Source of the DNA: an uncultured Arcobacter sp.
GTDB taxonomy: Bacteria > Campylobacterota > Campylobacteria > Campylobacterales > Arcobacteraceae
NCBI GenBank assembly: GCA_913062735.1
Contig: CAJXWI010000228.1
Span: forward strand, 1-5,116
Length of the DNA: 5,116 bases
Direction of reading: 5' to 3'
Part shown: positions 1 through 5,116 of the stretch, in pieces
Layout: the number at the start of each line of letters is the position of its first letter
Numbering within the stretch: position 1 is the stretch's first letter
The notes under the pieces: generated by a model
What the model saw: the letters and a program-made list of their open reading frames with translations, nothing else
Databases searched by the model: none
Told to the model about the DNA's origin: nothing
Translations under genes and position numbers: made by a program

Positions 1-387
1 TGAATTTGAGTTTTTTAAGGCTTTATAAATTCTTTTTTTTTGTTCAAAAAAAATTTCATTTGAAAGCTTTTTTCCACTTTCGTTCAATAAAATATGTCTG
101 TGCCTTGAATCAAATTCACCTTTTTTCATAATTATTTTTTTGTTTTTAATTAAATCTTTCAAAATTCGATTTAAACTTTGTTTGGTAATTTTTAATTTTC
201 TTAGCAAACCAGAGACGGTTATTCCTTCATACCTTTCTATCAAATGAATAACTTTTTGATGAGCAATTCCAAAAGAGTGCTTTTTTAAAATTTTATTAGG
301 ATCTGCAAAAGTTTCTCTATAAGCATAAAACAATTGTTCGATTAAATCTTTAATTTGTTCATCTTTTAAATATAAAAGTTCTTTCAT
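1..387 (-). CDS. MarR-family winged-helix transcriptional regulator (3' end beyond window)
   Basis: This is a DNA-binding regulator of the MarR family, normally a homodimer that represses its own or neighbouring promoters and is released by a ligand or oxidant. The frame is open for 129 codons from ATG (complement of 385-387) to the left edge, so the C-terminal dimerisation helix is missing; the family is usually about 140-160 aa. The winged helix-turn-helix spans roughly residues 40-105. It includes ITKQSLNRILKDLIKN (67-82) as the recognition helix region and a wing with D93-S-R95-H-R97, matching the family D-x-R signature. The visible part has no cysteine, which argues against an OhrR-type thiol sensor with an N-terminal reactive Cys. 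No clear Shine-Dalgarno precedes the ATG (AT-rich ACCAATAAA). The superoxide-reductase gene lies upstream on the same strand, separated by a terminator. Its ligand and targets cannot be read from the sequence. Family assignment is confident; the exact start is less so. Confidence 0.85.
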   Translation of the reverse strand, partial: MKELLYLKDEQIKDLIEQLFYAYRETFADPNKILKKHSFGIAHQKVIHLIERYEGITVSGLLRKLKITKQSLNRILKDLIKNKKIIMKKGEFDSRHRHILLNESGKKLSNEIFFEQKKRIYKALKNSNS

Positions 388-400
388 TTTATTGGTAAGC

Positions 401-417
401 TATATTGACATAATATA
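401..417. promoter_or_regulatory. AT-rich inverted repeat upstream of the MarR gene; possible operator/promoter
   Basis: TATATT (401-406) and AATATA (412-417) are perfect inverted arms around a 5-nt spacer, GACAT. The repeat lies 14-30 bp upstream of the MarR start codon. On the minus strand the inner arm reads TATATT at 412-417, a plausible -10 element. MarR proteins often bind short palindromes over their own promoter, so autoregulation is a reasonable inference. Short AT palindromes are common by chance in this genome, so confidence is low. Confidence 0.3.
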
Positions 418-451
418 TTAAGATCGATAGTTTTTTGAAGAAAATTAATCT

Positions 452-483
452 AAAAAAAAGGGGAATCAGATGATTCCCCTTTT
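452..483 (-). terminator. Rho-independent terminator of the superoxide-reductase gene
   Basis: A perfect 12-bp stem (456-467 paired with 472-483) contains a GGGG/CCCC block and closes on a 4-nt loop. Read on the minus strand it is followed at once by eight T residues (complement of A452-459). It begins 23 nt past the stop codon of the SOR gene, the expected place for its terminator. In the plus direction the tail is only TTTTCC, so it works mainly for the minus strand. It separates the SOR transcript from the MarR gene downstream. Confidence 0.88.
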
Positions 484-505
484 CCTCATTAATAAAGTAT
501 AGATA

Positions 506-889
506 TTAACTAACTGCTACTGTTTTCATTGTACTTTCCCAAACACCATGTTTAGTACAATAAGCTTGTGCACTTAATTTTAATTTAGATGAAGTAGGAA
601 CTATATTAAAAGTAACTTCAGCGTGGTTTTTTTCATTACCTAATGTACCAGGAACAAAATCAGCTCTTGCCAATAATGTTTCACCATTGTATAAAGCTAC
701 ATTAGAAATATAATGATCAAAATCATCTGGATGAGAATATTCATTTCCCATTTTTACAGTAACTTGAAACATTTCACCCGCTTGTGCATTTTCTTCACAG
801 TGAATGAATGGTGAGTGTCTATCTATTAAATCTTTTTTAGTTTCTCTCTCAATTGTATCTATATCGATATATTTATTAATTTTTGGCAT
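506..889 (-). CDS. Class II superoxide reductase-like protein (neelaredoxin/desulfoferrodoxin family)
   Basis: This is a small (127 aa) cytoplasmic non-haem iron protein with the Ig-like SOR fold, expected to reduce superoxide to hydrogen peroxide without making oxygen. The five expected ligands of the square-pyramidal Fe(Cys)(His)4 centre are visible: H25 in DRHSP, H53 and H59 in SHPDDFDHYI, then C111 and H114 in YCTKHGVWE near the C-terminus. There is no N-terminal four-cysteine rubredoxin-like (desulforedoxin) domain, so it is a one-iron, class II type. The canonical EKHxP segment is altered: D23-R24-H25-S26-P27 replaces the usual Glu-Lys before the His. This removes the lysine thought to steer superoxide and changes the Glu that ligates resting iron to Asp. 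AGGAG at 898-902 on the minus strand, 8 nt before the ATG, supports the start. The gene has its own -10 box and terminator, so it is probably monocistronic. SoxZ-like sulfur carriers share the fold but lack this His/Cys set. Family confident; activity inferred. Confidence 0.88.
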   Translation of the reverse strand: MPKINKYIDIDTIERETKKDLIDRHSPFIHCEENAQAGEMFQVTVKMGNEYSHPDDFDHYISNVALYNGETLLARADFVPGTLGNEKNHAEVTFNIVPTSSKLKLSAQAYCTKHGVWESTMKTVAVS

Positions 890-897
890 TTATATTT

Positions 898-924
898 CTC
901 CTAAATTGAAATTTCGGAATTATA
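898..924 (-). promoter_or_regulatory. Promoter -10 box and ribosome-binding site of the SOR gene
   Basis: On the minus strand 919-924 reads TATAAT, an exact -10 consensus, preceded by an AT-rich stretch with no good -35 at 17 bp. A weak or absent -35 is usual for Campylobacterota sigma-70 promoters. Transcription would begin near 912, giving a leader of about 22 nt that contains AGGAG at 898-902. The spacing of -10, leader, Shine-Dalgarno and ATG is internally consistent. The start site itself is inferred. Confidence 0.65.
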
Positions 925-998
925 CAATAATAATTTTAAAAAGTTTGTAAGAGATTCGTTATTTTCTCAATCAATCTTCTTTAATCTTTCAGATTCAA

Positions 999-1013
999 TT
1001 GTATTAAATACAA
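999..1013. repeat. Perfect 7-1-7 inverted repeat, operator-like
   Basis: TTGTATT (999-1005) and AATACAA (1007-1013) are perfect inverted arms around one A. The 7-1-7 geometry is that of Fur/PerR-family operators. Against the PerR consensus TTATAATNATTATAA, 11 of 14 specified positions agree. It lies about 75 bp upstream of the SOR -10 and 95 bp upstream of the proposed nfeD -10, too far for simple promoter occlusion. Its role is therefore unknown, and chance is possible in AT-rich DNA. Confidence 0.35.
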
Positions 1014-1016
1014 AAG

Positions 1017-1050
1017 TCCTAAGTATTTTATTAAAAATGGACACTTAGGA
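1017..1050. repeat. Hairpin-forming inverted repeat between divergent SOR and nfeD genes
   Basis: TCCTAAGT (1017-1024) pairs perfectly with ACTTAGGA (1043-1050). An inner stem, ATTTT (1025-1029) with AAAAT (1034-1038), closes a 4-nt loop and leaves a 4-nt bulge. AAA/TTT at 1013-1015 and 1051-1053 could extend the base past one bulged G. The plus-strand tail (TTTAGTTTAATTTTT) is U-rich but interrupted; the minus-strand tail is CTTTTG. It resembles a weak terminator, yet no gene is seen that it could terminate, because the flanking genes diverge from here. It could be an operator, or the end of a small untranslated RNA. Confidence 0.5.
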
Positions 1051-1108
1051 TTTAGTTTAATTTTTAAATCTAATAAAATATTTTATTTAAAATTTTGAAG
1101 CTTGGGAG

Positions 1109-1138
1109 TATTATATAGAGTAAACATATTTAAAAGGA
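1109..1138 (+). promoter_or_regulatory. Candidate nfeD-slipin promoter (-10) and ribosome-binding site
   Basis: TATTAT at 1109-1114 matches the -10 consensus at five of six positions, with only a poor -35 (TTTAAA at 1086-1091). A start near 1121 would leave a 24-nt leader carrying AAGGA (1134-1138), 6 nt before the nfeD ATG. The Shine-Dalgarno is convincing. The -10 is one of several TA-rich possibilities here. Confidence 0.45.
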
Positions 1139-1144
1139 ACAAAA

Positions 1145-2473
1145 ATGAAAGTAATATTTTGTTTTTTCTTTTTTTTCTCTTTTCTTTTCTCCCAAACGAC
1201 AATAACACATATTAAAATAAATAATGCTATTTCACCAGGAACTGCTCAGTACCTAAGTGATGCGTTTAAAGAAAGTAAAGAAAACAAATCATCATTACTT
1301 TTAATTGAACTTGATACTCCAGGGGGCTTAGCCACTTCAATGAGGGAAATGATTCAAAACATCTTAAATTCGCATATCCCTGTAATCATGTTTGTCTCTC
1401 CCAAAGGTTCACGAGCAGCAAGTGCTGGCACTTATTTAATGTATGCCTCTCATATTGCAGCAATGACTCCAGGTAGTAACATTGGAGCAGCCACCCCTGT
1501 TAATTTAATGCAAGCTCCAAAAGCTCCCAAAATAAGAGAAAAAGTTGGTGATAAAGACGAGCCTCTTAGTAAAAAAATAATAGATACAAAAACAGCTATG
1601 GAAAAAAAAGTCATTAATGATGCAATTGCTTATATAAAAAGTATTGCTGAATTTAAAGATAGAAATATTACTTGGGCTATAAAAGCCGTAAAAGAAGGAG
1701 AAAGTATTTCTTCAAAAGAAGCTTTGGCATTAAATGTAATTGACTTTATTGCCGTAGATGTGAAGGATTTATTAAAACAAGTTGATAATAAAGAAGTTGT
1801 TATTAATGCAGAAATAGTGCGTATTAATACAAAAGATGTAGAGCTTAAATTTTTTGAAGCTTCTTTAAAAACAAAAGTATTAATGATTATCTCTAATCCC
1901 AGTTTTGCGTATGCTTTTTTAATACTTGCAATGTATGGAATATTCTTTGAGATGATGAATCCTGGGTCTATTTTTCCAGGTGTTATTGGTGCATTTTTTG
2001 CACTACTTTCAATGTATGCTTTAAACATTTTGCCTTTCTCTTATGTTGGATTATTATTAATCTTACTGGGAATTGCTTTTATGTTAAGTGAAGTATTTAT
2101 TTCTGGTTTTGGTATTTTAGGTTTAGTAGGACTTCTTTCTTTTACCTTGGGTTCTTTTATGTTATTTGATAAAGAAACCTTGGGGCAAGATATATCTTCT
2201 TCTTTAATAATATCCTTTTCCCTTGTTTCTTTGGCTTTTTTTGTTTTTTTGATGGCATTTTTATTGAAGATAAGAAAAAAAGATCCTGTTAGTGGAATAA
2301 ATACCCTTCTTGGTGTAAAAGTCGAAATACTTTCAATTGGTAAAAATAATTATAAAGTTTCATGTAATGGTGAGATTTGGAATGCTATAAGTGCAGATAA
2401 CTTAGAAATAAAAGAAAAAGCAATCATTACAAATATAAAATCTTTAATATTAGAAATAAGGAGAATAAAATGA
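1145..2473 (+). CDS. nfeD: NfeD/STOPP-type membrane serine protease (ClpP-class, long form)
   Basis: This is a long-form NfeD protein, 442 aa, close to the length of the archaeal homologue PH1510. A Phe-rich signal peptide (residues 1-16, [16 protein letters not shown]) exports the ClpP-like domain, about residues 18-210. That domain carries the family motifs: [14 protein letters not shown] (56-69), the nucleophile Ser93 in [11 protein letters not shown] (90-100), [12 protein letters not shown] (108-119), and the probable general base Lys155 in KKVINDA (154-160), giving a Ser-Lys dyad. Four or five membrane segments follow (about 245-269, 273-296, 299-319, 321-341, 350-375). The C-terminal OB-fold NfeD domain (about 385-442) includes NGEIWNAIS (408-416). 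The protein should sit in the inner membrane with the protease domain outside the cytoplasm. Its stop overlaps the slipin start (ATGA), so the two are translationally coupled. Known relatives cleave the hydrophobic C-terminus of the partner stomatin; the same role is inferred here. Start chosen for the AAGGA at 1134-1138 and the signal peptide. Confidence 0.92.
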   Translation: MKVIFCFFFFFSFLFSQTTITHIKINNAISPGTAQYLSDAFKESKENKSSLLLIELDTPGGLATSMREMIQNILNSHIPVIMFVSPKGSRAASAGTYLMYASHIAAMTPGSNIGAATPVNLMQAPKAPKIREKVGDKDEPLSKKIIDTKTAMEKKVINDAIAYIKSIAEFKDRNITWAIKAVKEGESISSKEALALNVIDFIAVDVKDLLKQVDNKEVVINAEIVRINTKDVELKFFEASLKTKVLMIISNPSFAYAFLILAMYGIFFEMMNPGSIFPGVIGAFFALLSMYALNILPFSYVGLLLILLGIAFMLSEVFISGFGILGLVGLLSFTLGSFMLFDKETLGQDISSSLIISFSLVSLAFFVFLMAFLLKIRKKDPVSGINTLLGVKVEILSIGKNNYKVSCNGEIWNAISADNLEIKEKAIITNIKSLILEIRRIK

Positions 2474-3213
2474 CTTCATTTATAATCTTATATATATTAA
2501 TCTTTGTTCTTGCTCTTTTGGCTTTATCTATTCGTATTTTAAGAGAATATGAAAGAGCAGTTGTTTTTACTCTAGGGAGGTTTTCAGGAGTAAAAGGGCC
2601 TGGATTAATACTTATTATTCCCTTGGTTCAACAAACAGTAAGAGTTGATTTAAGAACCATTGTTTTAGACGTTCCTACTCAAGATGTAATATCACATGAT
2701 AATGTATCTGTTCATGTAAATGCTGTTTTATATTTTAGAGTAGTAGACCCAGAAAAAGCGATTATTCAAGTAGAGAACTTTAAGAGTGCTACGAGTCAAT
2801 TAGCTCAAACAACGCTTAGGTCTGTTCTAGGTGGACATGAGTTAGATGAAATGTTAAGCGAAAGGGATAAATTAAATGCGGATATTCAAGAAATTTTAGA
2901 TAAACAAACAGATATCTGGGGAATAAAAATTTCTAATGTAGAAATAAAACATATTGACTTGGACGAAAGCATGATTAGAGCCATTGCAAAACAAGCCGAA
3001 GCTGAAAGAGAACGAAGAGCTAAGGTAATTAATTCCAAAGGGGAATTAGAAGCCAGTGAGAATTTATTAAAAGCTGCAAATATAATAAGTCAAAATCCTC
3101 AAGCCATACAGTTACGATATTTGCAAACCTTAAATGATATTTCAAGTGATAGAACAAACACTGTAGTATTCCCTTTCCCCAGTGATTTAGCTTCTTTATT
3201 AAAAACAAAATAA
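2470..3213 (+). CDS. Slipin (stomatin/prohibitin SPFH-family membrane protein)
   Basis: This is a bacterial/archaeal slipin, 247 aa, that oligomerises at the membrane and is thought to organise microdomains or help membrane-protein quality control with NfeD. An N-terminal hydrophobic segment (about residues 4-20) anchors it. The SPFH domain follows (about 22-175): [14 protein letters not shown] (27-40), [12 protein letters not shown] (43-54), [21 protein letters not shown] (59-79) and [10 protein letters not shown] (88-97). A charged coiled-coil-prone stretch, [15 protein letters not shown] (173-187), and a helical tail lead to a hydrophobic C-terminus, [15 protein letters not shown] (230-244). 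That tail corresponds to the segment of archaeal p-stomatin cut by its NfeD partner. AAGGAG (2458-2463), 6 nt before ATG, lies in the end of nfeD; the ATGA overlap indicates coupling. No strong terminator follows. The first 100 bp of the downstream spacer hold only a short AT palindrome and a G6 tract. Confidence 0.92.
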   Translation: MTSFIILYILIFVLALLALSIRILREYERAVVFTLGRFSGVKGPGLILIIPLVQQTVRVDLRTIVLDVPTQDVISHDNVSVHVNAVLYFRVVDPEKAIIQVENFKSATSQLAQTTLRSVLGGHELDEMLSERDKLNADIQEILDKQTDIWGIKISNVEIKHIDLDESMIRAIAKQAEAERERRAKVINSKGELEASENLLKAANIISQNPQAIQLRYLQTLNDISSDRTNTVVFPFPSDLASLLKTK

Positions 3214-3314
3214 ATCAAGAGAAAGATTTAGCTCTAGTGATTACTGTAAAAATATGAATATTTAAAGAAAGGGGGGTAGGCTTGTAGACGATAAAATGCC
3301 TGCTAGATATAAAA

Positions 3315-3389
3315 CTACTGTTCTTTTTTCTTTTTTAAATCTTTACTTGCATCTGAATCTATATTATCAATATTAAAATATTTTGTCAT
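3315..3389 (-). CDS. Candidate 24-aa microprotein under a Fur-like box
   Basis: This short open frame on the minus strand encodes 24 aa, starting MTKYFNIDNIDS and ending KDLKKKKEQ before TAG (complement of 3315-3317). I do not recognise a family. The N-terminal half is rich in Asn and Asp, and the tail is strongly basic (KKKK); there is no membrane segment, cysteine or signal peptide. Support for translation is the signal set-up: AAGGA (complement of 3396-3400) 6 nt before ATG, a TATACT -10 at 3410-3415 giving a leader of about 14 nt, and a Fur-type palindrome at 3434-3458 over the -35 region. Such ordered spacing is unlikely to be pure chance, but a frame of this length alone proves nothing. 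It could instead be the start of a regulatory RNA. A terminator downstream is not clear. Confidence 0.45.
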   Translation of the reverse strand: MTKYFNIDNIDSDASKDLKKKKEQ

Positions 3390-3409
3390 TTTTTATCCTT
3401 TTAGTAATG

Positions 3410-3415
3410 AGTATA
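3410..3415 (-). promoter_or_regulatory. -10 box for the micro-ORF
   Basis: On the minus strand this reads TATACT, five of six matches to the -10 consensus, set in TTGTATACT, which resembles the TTGTATAAT of the SOR promoter. A start near 3403 puts the Shine-Dalgarno at 3396-3400 and the ATG at 3389 in good order. The -35 position (about 3433-3438) falls at the edge of the Fur-like palindrome and is a poor match by itself. Confidence 0.45.
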
Positions 3416-3433
3416 CAAAAAAGAAGATTAAAA

Positions 3434-3458
3434 CTTTATGATAACTATTATCATAAAG
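3434..3458. promoter_or_regulatory. Fur-box-like palindrome in the micro-ORF/thiL divergent region
   Basis: The arms CTTTATGATAA (3434-3444) and TTATCATAAAG (3448-3458) are perfect 11-bp inverted repeats around CTA. The core, TGATAACTATTATCA at 3439-3453, differs at one specified base from the Fur 7-1-7 consensus TGATAATNATTATCA. It covers the -35 zone of the minus-strand micro-ORF promoter, where bound Fur would block transcription under iron-replete conditions. It also lies 43 bp upstream of the thiL start codon and could affect that promoter. A terminator reading is less likely: the stem is AT-rich and no gene on the minus strand precedes it. Fur binding is inferred from the motif. Confidence 0.65.
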
Positions 3459-3485
3459 AAAATAAGTTGCTTCATTAGCTAGTTA

Positions 3486-3494
3486 TGCTAATAT
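3486..3494 (+). promoter_or_regulatory. Possible extended -10 promoter of thiL
   Basis: TGCTAATAT fits the extended -10 pattern TGn followed by a hexamer (TAATAT) with four of six consensus bases. It ends 7 nt before the thiL ATG, so transcription would begin at or next to the start codon. That would explain why no Shine-Dalgarno precedes it. The match is moderate and the region is AT-rich. Confidence 0.35.
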
Positions 3495-3501
3495 TCATTT
3501 T

Positions 3502-4335
3502 ATGAACAAAGAAGATTTTTTTATTAAACAATTTATACCAGCAAAGAAAGAAAATAACTTCATTGGTGATGATGCCGCCGTAGTTGGTGAAGATGTTTAT
3601 TCCATGGACGCATTTTTTGAAAATGTACATTTTAAAAGAAAATGGTTTACATTAAAACAAATTGCAAAAAAAGCAATGTTGGTTAATATTTCAGATGCAA
3701 TAGTAATGAATGCTATTCCTAAATATGCACTTTTATCTGTAGCTATTCCAAAAAACTACAGTAAAAAAGATTTAAAAGAACTAGCAAGTGGATTTAAGGT
3801 AGTTGCAAAACAATATGGTATTACTATTATTGGTGGAGATACAATAGTAAATGAAAAACTTGATATTTCAATTACTATTATTTCAAAAACAAAAAAAGCA
3901 ATTTACCGCACAGGTACAAAAAAAAATGATCTTTTGTGTTATACAGGATCTTTGGGTGAGTGTAAAAGAGATTTAGAAATTCTTCTAAATGATGGAAATA
4001 TTCCTTCAAAATCTAAGTTTATAAAACCTAAGTTAAAAGCTGCATTCTTTTATGAAATTGTGCCTTATATTCATTCTGCTTTAGATATTTCAGATGGTTT
4101 GGTTTTTGAGTTAGAGCGTTTAAGTAAAGCAAATAATTTGGGTTTTGAATTCTTTTATGATTTAAAAGAAGATATTATTACCTCAGGCGAAGAATATGAA
4201 ATATTATTTTCTTTTAAAGAAAATAATAAAAAAATTATAGAAAAAATTGCAAAAAAACATAAAGTAGAATTAAATATTTTTGCTAAAACAGTGAAGGGCT
4301 CTTATGAAAGCCCTTTTAATAACCACCACTTTTAA
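3502..4335 (+). CDS. thiL: Thiamine-monophosphate kinase
   Basis: ThiL phosphorylates thiamine monophosphate with ATP to thiamine diphosphate, the last step of cofactor synthesis, in the cytoplasm. It belongs to the PurM/SelD-like fold. Motifs in order: FIGDDAAVV (20-28), SMDAFFENVHF (34-44, usually TTDTLVEGVHF), VNISDAI (61-67), GGDT (111-114, metal/phosphate binding), DISDGL (195-200) and SGEEYEILF (228-236, usually GGEDYELLF), ending in NNHHF like the family's terminal GxDHF. At 277 aa it is shorter than the usual 300-330 aa, mostly through trimmed loops after the GGDT region, and appears complete at both ends. No Shine-Dalgarno precedes the ATG, and an in-frame TAA at 3463-3465 with no intervening ATG rules out an upstream ATG start. 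It runs directly into truD, 9 nt apart. No THI-box (TPP riboswitch) is visible upstream. The Gly-to-Ser and Asp-to-Glu changes are conservative and may be lineage features. Confidence 0.9.
   Translation: MNKEDFFIKQFIPAKKENNFIGDDAAVVGEDVYSMDAFFENVHFKRKWFTLKQIAKKAMLVNISDAIVMNAIPKYALLSVAIPKNYSKKDLKELASGFKVVAKQYGITIIGGDTIVNEKLDISITIISKTKKAIYRTGTKKNDLLCYTGSLGECKRDLEILLNDGNIPSKSKFIKPKLKAAFFYEIVPYIHSALDISDGLVFELERLSKANNLGFEFFYDLKEDIITSGEEYEILFSFKENNKKIIEKIAKKHKVELNIFAKTVKGSYESPFNNHHF
4294..4317 (+). terminator. Terminator-like hairpin inside the 3' end of thiL
   Basis: AAGGGCT (4294-4300) pairs perfectly with AGCCCTT (4309-4315) across an 8-nt loop, and T4314-4317 gives a run of four T. It lies within the last 14 codons of thiL, before its stop. 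With so short a U-run, and ribosomes translating through it, it may attenuate the thiL-truD message rather than end it. It could also be a chance product of the codons used. Confidence 0.4.
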
Positions 4336-4338
4336 GGA
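4334..4338 (+). promoter_or_regulatory. Shine-Dalgarno that fixes the TTG start of truD
   Basis: AAGGA overlaps the thiL stop codon (TAA at 4333-4335) and stands 6 nt before TTG at 4345-4347. This is the same spacing as for nfeD and the slipin. There is no in-frame ATG until codon 189, deep inside the conserved protein, so TTG is the start. Confidence 0.85.
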
Positions 4339-4344
4339 CAATAC

Positions 4345-5116
4345 TTGAACAAACAATATTATTTAAACCATTCGAAAATTGACGTTTTATTTAAACAAAA
4401 TAAAGATGATTTCTGTGTAACTGAAATTCCTTTATATGAATTTTCAGGATCGGGTGAACATTTAGTTATCAAAATAAGAAAAAAAGATTTAGCAACGTGG
4501 GATGCCGTTGAAATTATTGCAAAACACTTAGGGTGTAGACCTAGAGATATCGGATATGCTGGATTAAAAGATAAAAATGCTTTAACCATTCAAAGTATTT
4601 CTGTACATAAACAATATGAAGAGAAATTAAATTCTTTTTCTCACCCTTTAATTAAAATTTTAAATACTACCTATCATGATAATAAAATTAAAGTAGGGCA
4701 TTTAAAAGGGAATAGTTTTTTTATAAGACTTAAAAGAGTAACAGTAATAGAAGCTAATAAAATAGAACAAGTATTAAAAACAATTACACAGCATGGAATT
4801 CCAAATTATTTTGGTTTTCAGAGATTTGGAATTGATGGAGATAATTACAAAAAAGGTAAAGATATAATTGATGGCAAACTAAAAGAGAAGAGAAGAAACT
4901 TATCTCAAATGTATGTTAATGCCTATCAAAGCCATTTATTTAATTCATGGTTAAGTTCACGTATTGAAGTGTCAAAACTGGTTGCGGCTTTTGAACCTAA
5001 GGTAATTTACGAAAAACTTGATTTACCTTTAGATATTGTAAAATCTATGAAAAAACAAGCTCACCCTTTTAAATTATTACCTGGGGATTTAATGTCTCAT
5101 TATCCTTATGGAAGAA
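4345..5116 (+). CDS. truD: tRNA pseudouridine(13) synthase TruD (3' end beyond window)
   Basis: TruD isomerises uridine 13 of certain tRNAs (tRNA-Glu in E. coli) to pseudouridine. The gene begins at TTG and runs open for 257 codons to the window edge; the family is about 340-370 aa, so roughly a quarter to a third is missing. Visible motifs are DDFCVTEIPLYEFSGSGEH (21-39), GYAGLKDKNALTIQ (70-83) with the catalytic Asp76, GNSFFIRLK (122-130), PNYFGFQRFG (153-162) and YVNAYQSHLFNSWL (190-203), in the family order. The N-terminus fits the homologues at the TTG start, supported by AAGGA at 4334-4338. It follows thiL by 9 nt, the same neighbour pair as in Campylobacter jejuni, and should be co-transcribed with it. 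Nothing looks broken in the visible portion. Confidence 0.93.
   Translation, partial: MNKQYYLNHSKIDVLFKQNKDDFCVTEIPLYEFSGSGEHLVIKIRKKDLATWDAVEIIAKHLGCRPRDIGYAGLKDKNALTIQSISVHKQYEEKLNSFSHPLIKILNTTYHDNKIKVGHLKGNSFFIRLKRVTVIEANKIEQVLKTITQHGIPNYFGFQRFGIDGDNYKKGKDIIDGKLKEKRRNLSQMYVNAYQSHLFNSWLSSRIEVSKLVAAFEPKVIYEKLDLPLDIVKSMKKQAHPFKLLPGDLMSHYPYGR

Noticed and set aside
1162..1176. T6-C-T8 tract in the nfeD signal peptide as a phase-variable slippage site
   Set aside because: The frame is intact, it encodes an ordinary Phe-rich signal peptide, and T runs of this length are common in such AT-rich DNA.
1630..2028. 132-codon minus-strand frame inside nfeD
   Set aside because: It is antisense to strongly conserved protease and membrane coding sequence, has no recognisable domain, and its composition is that expected of a reverse-strand shadow.
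3271..3276. G6 tract downstream of the slipin as a contingency locus
   Set aside because: Six G is short for Campylobacterota phase-variation tracts, and it lies outside any frame or promoter spacing that length change would alter.
3276..3301. Possible terminator of the slipin or micro-ORF (AGGC...GCCT)
   Set aside because: Only a 4-bp perfect stem with a large loop and no adjacent T run; too weak to call in either direction.
3434..3458. Palindrome read as a rho-independent terminator
   Set aside because: The stem is almost all A/T, no gene ends into it on either strand, and the match to the Fur consensus explains it better.
3214..3501. TPP riboswitch upstream of thiL
   Set aside because: No THI-box conserved segments or stable multi-helix fold could be seen on the plus strand; the region instead contains the micro-ORF and Fur-like box on the other strand.
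4359..4589. 76-codon minus-strand frame inside truD
   Set aside because: It lies opposite the conserved TruD catalytic motif region and has no independent support.

Overview
The window reads as chromosomal DNA from a low-GC (roughly 30%) member of the Campylobacterota, most likely an Arcobacter-type organism (Arcobacteraceae). This rests on the strong A/T codon bias, the protein style, and the thiL-truD pair, which also sits side by side in Campylobacter jejuni. The taxonomic call comes from pattern recognition, not a database search. No tRNA, rRNA, insertion sequence, integrase or CRISPR array is visible.

Layout. (1) Positions 1-387, minus strand: a MarR-family regulator cut off by the window edge, with an AT-rich inverted repeat in its upstream region. 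(2) Positions 506-889, minus strand: a class II superoxide-reductase-like iron protein with its own -10 box and Shine-Dalgarno, closed by a strong rho-independent terminator at 452-483. The terminator suggests that SOR and MarR are mostly separate transcription units although they are neighbours on one strand. (3) Positions 890-1144: a divergent intergenic region holding the two promoters, a perfect 7-1-7 inverted repeat and a separate hairpin-forming inverted repeat. (4) Positions 1145-3213, plus strand: a translationally coupled pair (ATGA overlap) of a long NfeD/STOPP membrane serine protease and a slipin (stomatin/SPFH protein), a widely conserved protease-substrate or partner module. (5) Positions 3214-3501: a 288-bp spacer with no clear terminator for the slipin. 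On the minus strand it encodes a candidate 24-aa microprotein with a good Shine-Dalgarno and -10 box, preceded by a near-consensus Fur box (perfect 11-bp arms). (6) Positions 3502-4335 thiL (thiamine-monophosphate kinase) and 4345 to the window end truD (tRNA pseudouridine-13 synthase, TTG start), on the plus strand. They are tightly spaced, and a terminator-like hairpin lies inside the end of thiL.

How the parts may work together. The SOR protein is expected to detoxify superoxide, and the adjacent MarR regulator could be a redox or stress regulator, though nothing here proves the link. NfeD and slipin should form a membrane quality-control or microdomain unit. ThiL makes thiamine diphosphate and TruD modifies tRNA; they share an operon but not an obvious pathway. 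The most novel element is the Fur-box-linked micro-ORF at 3315-3389.
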